The translations under genes and the position numbers were made by a program. Below the pieces are notes generated by a model that saw nothing but the letters and a program-made list of their open reading frames with translations, was not told the DNA's origin and did not search any database. A stretch of DNA of 64,000 bases from NCBI GenBank assembly GCA_029204225.1, contig CM055113.1, forward strand, positions 23,084,405-23,148,404, read 5' to 3'. Source of the DNA: Diphasiastrum complanatum. Taxonomy: Eukaryota > Streptophyta > Lycopodiopsida > Lycopodiales > Lycopodiaceae. Below, piece by piece: positions 22,987-33,420 of the stretch; position 1 is the first letter of the stretch, and every line of letters begins with the position of its first letter.

Positions 22987-24079
22987 ATGGACTGAGTGAG
23001 CCTGATAAATGTCACTGCAAAGAACTGTCAGTCAGACCATTAGCAAGGTTCTTTAAAAAGATTTGACCCAGTTCACGCTTAAGAGAGGTTACCAAAGGCT
23101 GTCAGTACTTTCTAATAGCATTTCTTTTTTGTTTGACATATTATCTATCATGTACGATAAGATTGGTGTTAACGATCTGGTCTGTGAGCAGCCAACTACT
23201 CTGATGGAATCGTCTACCCACACTTGATTCCGCTACTGCTCAGATGCTCAATTGCTATAGCCGCCTAATTAACCAGCCGGAGTGGACTTTGTCTTGGGAA
23301 CATAACACACGGCCAGGACCGGTACTACTTTGCTGTCAATGGATCAGAATCTGACAAACTTATGACAAAAACAATGCTCTTGGTCTCACAGATCTTAACT
23401 TTCACAAATCTGAATGCGATGGAGAAGACTTCTGAGCCTAGCCCCCACAAGGCCAATGCAATGTGCATGGAAAGGGAAGCGAAACTCACACACACTGGCC
23501 TTGCACTGCAGTAATCTTCAGACTGTGGGCAGCCTTATCCCAGTCATCTTCTGCTTATCTAGAATGATGCACCTCATGTCTCTCCTGCTACAGGCTCATT
23601 CAAATTGCCTTCCAGCTGCCCACGTGAATACTACACAAACTCACAGCCACTGCAGCTCCCTTGCACCTTCACGACACTCTCCTTCTTAACTGGCCCCCAC
23701 AAACTTCAACATGATGCCTCCCATTTCCAATAGGGCCTCTTTCTTTGATTATTAGGGTGGTTTCAAATCAGTTGCACTGATTAGTCCATTTTTGTGAAGT
23801 TGCCCCTGGACTAAAAAGTGGGACTGAGTTGCCCCTACGTGGCATGGGTCCTATGCCACCTCATTTGCCACATGTAAGTTTGAAAGTGGGGGAGACCCAT
23901 TTTTCCTTCGTGGACCAATGGGAGGATTCCATTTTAAATTTGCGACTCGTCAGGCACTATAGTGTGTAGCCGGCCTTAAGCTCATGTTCATTTAAAGAAA
24001 GGGCTCAACCGACGCATGAGCTAGAATTATTATGTTGAGCATTGTAAACCCTGAATTTGAATTTGAGGTCGTTGAATGA

Positions 24080-24171
24080 GAAATCCATGTCATCAAATTA
24101 GTATGGAAAAACAATTCCACCATAAGAAATCGATGTCATCAAATTAGTATAGAGAGACAATTCCACCATAA
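24080..24171 (+). repeat. 46-bp tandem duplication
   Basis: Two adjacent copies (24080-24125 and 24126-24171) of a unit containing 'atgtcatcaaattagtat' and 'acaattccaccataa', differing at a few bases. Confidence 0.93.
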
Positions 24172-24392
24172 TCCTTGGTTTCTACTACAAATATCCAAAC
24201 AATGTTCTATTACTTATCACTATACAATTATTTTGTGGCAAGTTATGACTTATCTCAGATAGTCTGCACCTTTGTTTCGATATTAAGTAATTCACGACAA
24301 ATAATAGTAAATTGCATCATAATGTCCATAAAACATATTTAAATAGGCATTACAAAGCCGAATATTTTGGGGCAATTTGAGATAGTTGGCGC

Positions 24393-24836
24393 CTATGTTT
24401 TGATATTGAGTAACTTTTGACAAACAGTACATTGCATCACAATGGCATTATCAACATGTAGACCAGAATATCTATCCCGAAGCCTTTTGAGAATGACGAA
24501 ATCCTTTGGCATGATGGTGACACGCTTACCATGCACTGCCAAAAGACAAGTATCCTCAAAAAATTGGGACAGAAAATCTTCTGCAGCACCCTGTAAGGTC
24601 TGCATGGCTGTCACGACAAAACGTACATTCAGCCCAAGTGACAGAGTGACATTCCGTACAGATCGGTCGAAAGGAGCTCTAGGGATCAACAATTCAGTTG
24701 ATCTCTAGAGTTTTTTGATCCCCCTCAGCCAGACCTGCTTCCTGCCATGCCTACGGCCAGTACCAGGGGGAACACGAGAATGGGATGGTTGTACAGTGGT
24801 TATGGCAAGGGTAGTGGATTTGGTCTTGGCCATCAT
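24393..24836 (-). pseudogene. Histone H3 variant-like gene (CENH3-like) with in-frame TAG
   Basis: Histone H3 forms the nucleosome core. Starting at ATG 24836 or 24833, the frame reads MAKTK (canonical MARTK), a divergent basic tail, LRGIKKL, then TAG at 24705-24707 where H3 has Gln. It stays in frame through RSTELLIPRAPFDRSVR, VRF, AAEDFLSQFFEDT, LAVHGKRVTIMPKDF and LKRLRDRY, with a stop at 24393. STELLI, PF..VR, FEDT and KRVTIMPKD are H3 signatures. LLIP.APF, AAEDFL and KDF resemble plant CENH3. The N-tail is ~12 residues shorter than H3 and there is a ~20-residue C-terminal extension. No intron interrupts it. It lies at the inner edge of the right arm and shares a divergent promoter with the acidic gene. 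The TAG suggests a pseudogene unless it is read through or is a sequencing error. Confidence 0.82.
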
Positions 24837-24904
24837 TCTCAGAAGAAGAAAATTAACAAAAAAAAGTTTGAACAAAAGAAAAGTGGATGGAAACAAAAAA
24901 ATTT

Positions 24905-25100
24905 GCGATAAAAGGGCGCTTGAGATCGATACCAAAACTGAATATCGGTTTCGAGCGCAAGATCTAAACAGATTATTTGAATAAAAGAGATGCGCGCTCA
25001 AAAGCGATATTAAACTACCAGCGGTATCGGACTCGAGCGCACTGTGAGAGGGCGGAAGCTTGAACGGTGAGAGAGCGCGCTTGAGAGCGATATTGGGATC
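24905..25100 (-). promoter_or_regulatory. 5' leader of the H3-like gene with repeated motifs
   Basis: Between the TATA box (about 25147) and the H3-like ATG (24836) the leader holds repeated pairs of 'ATATCG' or 'TATCG' with 'TCGAGCGC' or 'GCGC' (around 24920-24960, 24985-25040 and 25073-25093). The same motif pairs recur on the other side of the promoter (25445-25690). Confidence 0.55.
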
Positions 25101-25139
25101 GAAAACCAAAAATTTTGCAAAAAAAAATGAAAATTCCGA

Positions 25140-25415
25140 GGACTTATATATACAAAATTTTTGCACATGTGAAAAGATGGCCAAGACACGTGTTGTCAGA
25201 TGATTGGTCCATGTGGAATGTCCATACTGACAATGATGAGGCCACGTGGGCTCGAACACGTGCACCAATCCGTTCTCGACGCGTGTCATTCTCGCACGTG
25301 ACAGATGTCAGATCAATCATTCTAGGTACGACGCATTAATTTTGACCAATCACAAGTCGACACGTGTTCCTTCTCCACTCCTCCACACGTATGAATTTTT
25401 TTTTATAAATAGGTC
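25140..25415. promoter_or_regulatory. Bidirectional promoter with five G-boxes
   Basis: Two divergent TATA boxes flank ~250 bp: TATATAA on the minus strand at about 25144-25150, facing the H3-like gene, and TATAAATAGG on the plus strand at 25404-25413, facing the acidic gene. Between them lie CACGTG at 25187, 25243, 25257, 25295 and 25361, plus CCAAT-type motifs near 25205, 25265 and 25347. G-boxes are bound by plant bHLH and bZIP factors. The arrangement implies co-regulated divergent transcription. Confidence 0.7.
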
Positions 25416-25719
25416 TTTTTCGGCTCGAATTTTCATGCAAATTTATGATTGTTTGGCCGGATATCGATTTCAAGCGCGCCATATTTTCGGATTACCCTCC
25501 TTTGACTTATTTGCGTCTGGATCCGATACTCACTCGTCCGGTATTGCATTCAAGCATGCATTGCATCTCCTTTCTTTTGTGCTTTGTATTCTTGCGCTCG
25601 GATCCGATACTCCAACTTGTAATATCTCTCTCGAGCGCACATTGCCTTGACGTGTTGCCCGACCTGCAGTTTGCGTTTGAGAGCGATATTTGAAATTTTA
25701 CTTCTGTTGTTTTTGTTTA

Positions 25720-26928
25720 AAATTCTAATTTTGATTCTAGTTTGCTTTCTTTTTTTCATGAATTTGGTATTACTTATAGGTTGAAGTATTTCAAATCTCT
25801 TTTTCCTCCTTTTCTTTTTATTTTACCTTCTATAACTGAGGGCCCTGGTGTGGAGGCATTTTCTGAGATATATCTTACATTTAAGTCTCTGCTCAGCACT
25901 CAGTTATTCAAATCTCAAAATAAGGACATGATTCATTATCAGGACCTGGTGGCACTAGACAAGCATATCTATAAAGCTAAGCTTGACAGAATGTTTACCA
26001 AGTTACATAATGATTTCAAGGCTGTAGATGAGTGCCCAATTCATAATAAAAAATGCAGATTTGTTGATTTTCAGTCTGCTTTTATTTTTTTTCTTTTGTT
26101 AAATATTTCTGACGATTCGGAGGCTGTCCCTTCCACTTCTGAGGCTGCTTCTTCTAGTGGTAAAAATTCTGAAAAGTCAAAGATTGTAGATATAGATAAC
26201 TTTTTTATTGATACGAACATTAATTTAGATGATTGTTCTGATTTTGATCTTGCTCGAAATAGGGAATTGTTTATAGGCCCTAGAACACCCACTACCCTTT
26301 CTCCTTCTGATAAATCTTTGATCACTTTGTCTACTTATAATATAGATAATAATTCCTTTTTGACAATATCGAATATATCGGATCTTTTTGAATTCACTGA
26401 AACTGAGACTCTTTGCATTTTGACCAAAGAGCTTGATGAATTTTCGGATATAATTGATTTTGATGCTGATGATCTTCTCCCTGGTGTTGACGATGTACAT
26501 AATGATAAGTTTATTCAGGGAAAGATTGCTTGAAAATGGATGTGGAGGAAATGCGCAACAAAGAAGATGATCTACCTTCTGAGGAGGAGTTTCTTAGAAT
26601 CCAAAGTCAACTTGGTTTTCCACAACCAACTGTCTATTCACCAACAATATTGACATCGAAAGGTGGACATAATATTGATGGAGAGATAGTAATCAAGGAA
26701 GACAAAGCCGAATGTGTAAGTTTTGGATACTGTGTAGATAAATTTGCATGCTTTTTGAAATTTTTAATAATCCGTCGATTTTGTATTGTGACGAATTTGG
26801 ATTCTTCTGTAAAACCATTGGAAAAGTTGCAGTATATAGCTATTTTTTGTGCTAGTCCCGCCATGTTGTGTACTTTTATGAAATGCAGCTCTTGCTTGCC
26901 AATGAGATTTTTCCATTCCTTGCGATGA
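25720..26928 (+). pseudogene. Acidic-protein gene, copy B (3' truncated)
   Basis: Homologue of the minus-strand gene at 19055-20554. The frame is open from about 25712 through FHEFGITYRL, LPSITEGPGVEAFSEIYL, HYQDLVALDKHIYKAKLDRM, DECPIHNKKCRF (a possible small Cys/His cluster), a Ser-rich stretch (SEAASSSGKNSEKSK) and a strongly acidic half (DDCSDFDLA, DADDLLPGVDDVHNDK) to a frame change at about 26530, then EEMRNKEDDLPSEEEFL. The start ATG of copy A is absent (attct in place of atgtct). After about 26735 the reading enters sequence antisense to the transposase-like gene because the 3' exons are deleted. No known domain is recognised. An acidic, serine-rich accessory protein of a transposon is one possibility. 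Confidence 0.55.
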
Positions 26929-29389
26929 CCATATGCTAAGACTTCTACTATTTCTTGCAAAGAATGTCGAATGATGTCGTAATATGTGCTGCATGTCATA
27001 AAAACATAATCTAAATCAGTACCAAAAGTATCTAATTTAATTGCACATATTTGTCTATCGTAGTGTAAAATCAAAATCTTACCATATAATGTGTTATATG
27101 ATCAACACCCCATGCCATTTGAACTGCATCCACAAATTCATTGGTTGTTTTCTGTATCATTTGTACATCAATATTTGAAAATTTATCTTTTCTCAAGTAT
27201 TTCACCATGTTGTCTAACTTTTTCCTAACTTCTACTTTGTGTATATGAGTAGAACCTTCTTCTTTGAAATCTTGAGTTGCTGCAATAATTTCTTTCCAAA
27301 CCATGTATTGAACCTTAGATTGTTTGCCAGAATAATTTTATAAAAATATTGGAGCTTTAGATCCTCCAATGCTCGGCTTGCATGGAGTATTTTCTATTTT
27401 ACCTAATAGCTTGTCATCTTTTTTTATTTTAACGTGGTCCTTATGTAAGTTTGCTTTGGACAACACATCCTCTAATATGGAAATAGCTTCTTTCGCAGAG
27501 ACCTCTGGCTTGGAAATCCATGCAAACAAGACGTGAAGATAGATTATTTTTTCTATAATACGCACCTCCGCATGCAATGTACAGATATGAACATTTCGTA
27601 GAGGAATCGGTAGTACAGGTTTCCAATTAGGATCTTCTCGATCTCTTGATATTCATGTACTCCTTGTCATGTCTTTTGCTATTTTCATGCAGTACAAACA
27701 AGGGTGTTTAAAGTTAGCACCATGAGATACATTGAACATACATTTTAATGTCTTCAGATCTCCGGCTAAATGCCATTCAATGTTGAAAGTGCCAATTCCA
27801 GGAATATTGAGTGGAACTCCCTCCATGTGATTTTTTATGGTGGCAGGATATGATGTTCTATTAAATATCCATGAAAGAATGTCATGGTCTTCTTTTAGCA
27901 CCTATAAGAGAATATAAAAACATGATTATCCTCATAATATTAACATAGAGAATATATTTAAATGATTATCCCTATTTATTATGCGAAGGAACTGCTATAC
28001 CTGAAATGCTGCCAACCACCAGATATCATTTTCTAATTGAACACTAATATTGAGGCCTTTTGAGTCTTCTGAATTTGAAAGTGCTCCATTCATGATCGTG
28101 AGACTGACTCTTTTCATTTTTTGTCCTTTTATAATTTCAGACTCATCTGACTTGAGAACAACTATCAACTTGTTATTGACATTCTCATTTGTAATACCGT
28201 AAAAATTTATAATGAATAACTGATTAATGTCAATAAATAGATTGTTGGAATTGTTATAAGCTAGACTTTCTCCTTTCGAGCAATACACTTCATTGATATG
28301 AGATGGATTACCAACTATTGTCTGCATACCATGGTTTAACATGTCTTTTTTTTTTAAAAGATGAAATGGTCGTGGGATTGGAAACTTTGTAATACTTACC
28401 TGTGCAAATGCCTCCTTTATCATCTTAAACATTGTTGCATATGCTTCCCTATTGATGCTAGAAAAGTCACGTGCCCCCTGAAGCAATGTAGTGTCTAATG
28501 TTTTTCCAACTTCATCCATAATGCTATCAGTAATTGAAGCCTTAATCTTTTTCATTTTGTTATTATTTAACATTGATTTCATAGATTTATAAGTCAAGAT
28601 AGAGCCTAGTGAGTTTCCAATTGAAATCTCATCGGCTAAATGGTCTTCAACAACCAATGCTGATCTGCATTGCAAACATAATGTTCATGAAAATGTCAAT
28701 AGAAATAAGGACACTCATAGTATTCACAACAATATATAATAAGCAAATCAACAAAAAGTTGAAATGAATAAATAGCAAAATTATTGATTATGAATGAATC
28801 AAAAAGTTCAAGCAATATTCAATATCAAATAAGCTATAACTTACTTGAATGTACAGATTCATCTTTTTCTATGACCTCCTCTGGATGATAGATCACACAT
28901 ATCCTTGTTTACCAGTCTTTTCCTCTTGTTGCTTCGGACTTTTCTGTTGAGCACATCCATATCTTGAACAAGAGACAAATATGAGATACGCATGGATTGA
29001 AATGCAATTTTTATCTCATCATTACTAGTTGTATAATGATGGAAAAAAAATTTCAACCTTTGGATCTCCTCCTTGAGCATCTCATTTTCATCCAGACAAG
29101 TTTTCATCTTTGTAGATTTTTCTTCGCACTCCTTTGATGTTTTTCTTGATTCCTCTTCCAAATAATGTATTCTTTGCATTGAATGTGCATTCCCATAGAG
29201 CATCAAATTCTCACAATAACCCAAAAGGCCATTTTTACCATGACACATATAGATTATCAATTGACTCACCGAATGAAAATCTGGATGTTGCAATGAACAT
29301 GGGTCAATAGGATACAATGTTCTTGATGACCATAAATCTACATGTTTTAGCTTTTCCTCCCTGTATCGGACCATATCAGAAGTTGACAA
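26634..29389 (-). pseudogene. Transposase-like gene, copy B (better preserved)
   Basis: Minus-strand multi-exon gene. Exon 1 (29389-28859) has DMVRYREEKLKHVDLW, a coiled coil (YLEEESRKTSKECEEKSTKMK to MLKEEIQRLK region) and a basic cluster VRSNKRKRLVNK that may be a nuclear signal. After an intron with acceptor near 28665 comes a 226-codon exon (SALVVEDHLADE, NHGMQTIVGNPSHINEVYC, WWLAAFQ; 28675-27995). An intron to about 27905 follows, then LKEDHDILSWIF, FNIEWHLAGDLKTLKC and HPCLYCMK (27901-27660). TGA at 27653-27655 is shared with copy A; then comes RNVHICTLHAEVRIIEK, a helical region (27577-27071) with one break near 27330, and a last exon (STYYDIIRHSLQEIVEV) needing a frame shift. Transposase is an inference from mobile context, size and Cys/His motifs. 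Confidence 0.65.
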
Positions 29390-29915
29390 GGTTGCTTTGA
29401 ATTTCTCGTCCTGAGCGGAATATATTTAGGTGACAGATCCACATGAAGATGATAAAGCTTTGTCATTAGTACAGTAGTATAGTAACAAACAACACAATGA
29501 CAATAACAAAGCTGGAGATGGCTCTAACGACTCTGTTGAAGATTGAGATGGCGCTAAACACTTGTTTTTTACCCTGGAGATAGAGATGGCGTAGGCTTTT
29601 TTCAAAAATGTCACTCCTAATTCAAACTATTGGGAGAGAATATTTCAACATTTTGAAAAATTATATTCTAACTATGGTTAAACACCAGTGAAGTTTGATG
29701 TGACTAAACTAAGGTGCATTCATTTACATGGAAAGTAGTGCGGGCAGATGCGTAAGGAAGTTAGAAAATGATACTATAATTACTTTATAGTTATTTTTCT
29801 CTCTCCTACATGGCATTTCTTATAGGGCCCTCTTTGGGCCCATATTTTCTCTAATAAATGTCATGATTTGATCTTTTTCAATATTTGCAGAAGAGTTTGA
29901 TCTGGATGGTTGCTG

Positions 29916-30600
29916 CTATCTGCGTTGTTGTTGTTGTTGTTGTTGCGTTGAATCTGGATGCTCTGCCTTTGTCTTCTTGTAATTGAAATTCTTCTTCTTG
30001 GACTGATGCTTATTAGAGGACAATGCCATTGACTTGGTACTCGTTGTGGATAAGCTTTTTCTCCGTACTTCTTCTTGCAAAAGACTTGCTGTCAGCTTCT
30101 GAAGAGACAGCGCAGGAGTATTGCTCAAAAGCAATACTAGATTATCAAAGGAGGATGGAAGATTGGCAAGAAGAGACATCGTTGAGTCTTCTTCTGATAT
30201 AGGAAAACCTATTATAGCAAGTTGATTCAGCAACTGTTTGAACTCGTTTAGATAATCATTGACTGAGGTGCTTTCGCTCATTTTGAGTGTGAGGACCTTC
30301 TTTCTCAAGAAGAGACGAGTCAATACATTTGAGGTCTCGTAGATACTTGTAAGAATATCCCACACTTCTTTGGAGGTGGTGTTGTTTGATACATGAGCAA
30401 TCTGAGTGTCTTTTAGATTCAAGGATACAATGGCAAGTGCTTTGCCATCCTTTGCTTCCCATGCTGGGAGCAATTCAGGTTTTGCCAGTCTAGCTATTGA
30501 ACCATTTACGTATTCCCATAGCTCCTTCTCGATTAAGATCATCCTCATCTTGAATTTTCCCATGTGAAAATAATCTCCATTGAACTTGTTGATCAGACGG
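29916..30600 (-). pseudogene. Ty1/copia gag fragment
   Basis: Minus-strand copia capsid protein. NKFNGDYF leads into GKFKMRMILIEKELWEYV, then AIVSLNLKDTQIAHV, VWDILTSIYETSNVLTR, FLRKKVLTLKMSES, LLANLPSSFDNLV and SLLQEEVRRKS. It ends in a Gln run (QQQQQQQRR) at 29916-29945. The zinc knuckle, protease and pol are missing because the sequence ends at the inverted-repeat arm near 29862. The frame is open for 215 codons, but there is no LTR or primer-binding site upstream. Confidence 0.88.
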
Positions 30601-30649
30601 ATTTATGAGGTTGAACTCCCATTATAATCGAGGAACAAAGATTAAACAA

Positions 30650-30870
30650 ACAGATAAGCATGCCCTCTAGAGGTCATGTCGAGTCTCAAGAGGGCTCAAG
30701 ATGCACCTTGATGGCATGCTAGCACCTTGACCTCTATTGAGGCTCCTCAAGAAGCACCCTCTTGAGGGCATCTTGGCTCCTCTTGAACCTCAAGAATCAA
30801 GATGCCCTCAAGTGGGTCTCAAGTGGGCTTAAGATGCACCCTATTGAGCCTCAAGAGGAGCCTACACCCT
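30650..30870. repeat. CTCAAGAGG/CCTCTTGAG-rich repeat
   Basis: About 220 bases in which CTCAAGAGG, CCTCTTGAG and 'caagatgc' variants recur roughly every 15-25 bases in both orientations. The inverted copies allow many alternative hairpins. Confidence 0.8.
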
Positions 30871-31134
30871 ACAAATACTCCTTTTTGTAGGCAAGTTGCT
30901 TAGGCTGCAACAACTCTAGCAACTTGAGCTTAAGTTGCTCAGGCTACAACTACTCAACTAGGTGCTCACTGCTCAACCAGCTGCTTACCATGTCTTGATT
31001 ATATTGTTGGATTGCAATTAATATGGTTCCTTTCTAAGTGTGTGCTTCAATATTTCACTAATCTATTCAATAAATGATGGGTGTCGCAAGCATCAGAAAT
31101 TGACAAAGTAAACTTGCATCTCAAATAGGTAGTG

Positions 31135-31135
<1 letters not shown>

Positions 31136-31168
<33 letters not shown>
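31136..31168 (+). repeat. (CA)n microsatellite
   Basis: About 32 bases of CA dinucleotides. Confidence 0.95.
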
Positions 31169-31169
<1 letters not shown>

Positions 31170-32539
31170 GTTGGAGGGAACTCATGACATAAAACAAAAA
31201 GGGAGCTGGCTTTGTACATTAGAAATCATATATTTATATGTGACACTCTTACACGGGGCAATATTTACAAGGTAACTTGCTTTCATTTTTCTTTGCAAAA
31301 GCACCAAAATTGTACATGCTACTTAATCTCAAATCCTTGCTTAAGAGTCCCCAAGTTCTTTGAAGGTACTAGCTTTCAGCTCATTGTTTTATGTGTGTGG
31401 TTTTGTGTTTAAGGGTTCATTTATAGCCACAAATTTGCCTAGGGGTTTGCTTTCTATTCTCCTCCTTAAATTCTTGATTTTGAGAATATATACTGCTTGA
31501 AATCTATTATAGCCCATTTTGTTTTCTAGCGCTAGAATGTTGTTTCTTTGGCCAAGATGGGATTCTAGTACTTTGGTGATTATGTTCCTTTTTTTGTAGC
31601 GTAAATTAGGTGCCTCATCTTATTGTTGTTGAATATAATATATCCACATGTTATCTACCATTGGCTAGGAATTTTCACGCCCCCTACATCCTAATGAAAA
31701 TATAATAAAATTTTGGAATTCTCGTTTGTACCCTTGATCCCTTTCTGTGATATATTGTTTTGTGTTTTATTGAGGAGGATCAATTTAATAGTTCTTCGGC
31801 CTTTAGCATCTTATGCTTTATTTTCTACATCAAGTTGCAAGCTTTTGCCTTCAAAATTCTTGATCGTACGGTACCACACTATTGCATATTTTCTTATGTC
31901 CCTAATGGATATTGACCATTGTGTATGTCCACAAAATAAAACTTTTCCCACTTGTTCTTTCATCATAGACTTGGCCTTTGAGAGGAGTTAGATTTTTCTA
32001 ATCGTATGTCTTTATCTCATCCATCTATTGAAAGAATAATCTATGGGGAGGGCGTCATTAGTACTTGTATGAATAACGATCGTCATGTTTGATATGTTTC
32101 CAAGTTGTGAATGATATGACAAGTATGGCTAACTAGAAATGATGCAACCTTTGTTGATGCAAGACACTCTTATTTGTGCGACATGCAAATTTTTTTGCTT
32201 TTAATGTTTTTGAATGTTTTTCTTGACCAATAATCATGATTGTATGTGATCAACAGTGTACATGTTTTTAGCTTTTTTCTCTATTTTTGAAGCAGCAAGT
32301 TCATTGTTTAGCTAAGTAATCTAAGAGTTTTTCCTTGAGACATTAATTAGGGACCTTGCAATTATGACCCGCCTTAATGAGGGATGATGATGCACTATTG
32401 GTCTTCTTAAGTAAGTACAATGCTTTTGTGATCTCAAAAGATTTAAATTTTTTGCTACAAACATTCTGGTGAGTTGGTGAGGATTACCGTTCCTCTGCTT
32501 GAAGTTGGGAATTTTTCTCTTTTTTGCCATACAAATGAG

Positions 32540-32690
32540 GATAAAAGGTGACTTTTTTTTTTATATGGGTACATTTTGCACATATTATGATATTATGTTG
32601 TCGTTTTTTGCCCATGAAGATAAAAGGTGATTTTGTTATATGGGTACATTTTGCACATATTATGATATTATGTTGTCATTTTTTGCCCAG
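32540..32690 (+). repeat. ~75-bp tandem duplication
   Basis: Two copies (32540-32618 and 32619-32690), each beginning gataaaaggtga and ending ttttttgccca, differing mainly in a T run. Confidence 0.93.
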
Positions 32691-33294
32691 CTATCCACCA
32701 CATAAATGGGGGCATGCTAGGGAGACTAAATAAGAAACAAAATCATACAAGAGGAGAAAAAAGATGAAACGAACGTAGTACCACGTAATACCCCACTCTT
32801 TGTGTTCATTTTCTAACTAGTTCCTCCTTTACTCGCAGTATATTAATTTTGTATAGCAATGACTTTTGTCTCATGGGTTTAAGAAGTTCGGGCCCGAACC
32901 AACCTTGGACCCACAAGTCTTAAACCATCGTGGAAATTCCCGCTATGCAAAAACCATGCAAAGGCCCTTTCTTAACAAGGTTATCTAATGCGTACTGTGT
33001 CCATTATGAGCCCGATTTTTTTTTTTTAGAGTAACACTTATGATATACTCCAAAATACAAAACCCGCAAAGTTTTTATTGTGTCTATAATGAAATACTAT
33101 CTTTTTTTGGCCTAAGAGAAAATTTTGGGCACCCATGAGTTCACACAGATCTGATGCAGCGAGCCAGGATCAATATTTGAGTCCGGAGTTCTAGATTTCT
33201 GCAAATGGTAATGCGCAACTGCAGACAATATTGCGAATGAATACTACAAGTATATGATCAGTGTCAGGATCGCCATAATTCACTGCTTGCCAAC

Positions 33295-33420
33295 TGTGCT
33301 TCTGGACTGGACTGCAAATTGCAATCCGTGGTCTCCTTTGTGTTTTTTTCTGGACTAGACTGTGCTCCTGGACTAGACTGCAAATTGCAATCCGTGGTCT
33401 CCTTTGGCTTATTTCTGTCC
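33295..33420 (+). repeat. 66-bp tandem duplication
   Basis: Two copies (33295-33360 and 33361-33420) sharing 'tgcaaattgcaatccgtggt' and flanking bases. Confidence 0.93.

Larger units (their letters stand above)
21046..24392. other. Centre of the inverted repeat, no recognised gene
   Basis: About 3.3 kb unrelated to the arms. Several short open frames (e.g. 21651-22022 and 23414-23689) have no recognisable domain. Two tandem duplications lie here (22815-22986 and 24080-24171). GC content rises around 22080-22330 and 23400-23900. Origin unknown; it may include an insertion that displaced the inner end of copy A. Confidence 0.5.
25083..29862 (-). mobile_element. Right arm of large inverted repeat (two-gene DNA element, copy B)
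   Basis: Reverse-complement partner of 16085-21045. It runs from 'gagcgatattggga' (25084) to 'agagggccctataag' and 'attagagaaaatatggg' at the outer end (29820-29862). It abuts a copia gag fragment on its right. It keeps exon 1 of the transposase-like gene and the whole double promoter, but lacks the ~590 bp that hold the 3' exons of the acidic gene. Near the outer end a short motif 'gagatggcg' recurs three times (29515-29592), as it does near the outer end of the left arm. Confidence 0.85.

Noticed and set aside
24837-25289. Long open stretch upstream of the H3-like ATG on the minus strand
   Set aside because: It spans the TATA box and G-box promoter and shows no protein-like motif; the H3 start MAKTK fixes the true beginning.
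25140-25415. Idea that the PIF gene 29 kb away regulates this G-box promoter as one system
   Set aside because: G-boxes are bound by many bHLH and bZIP proteins and proximity in the genome gives no evidence of regulation.
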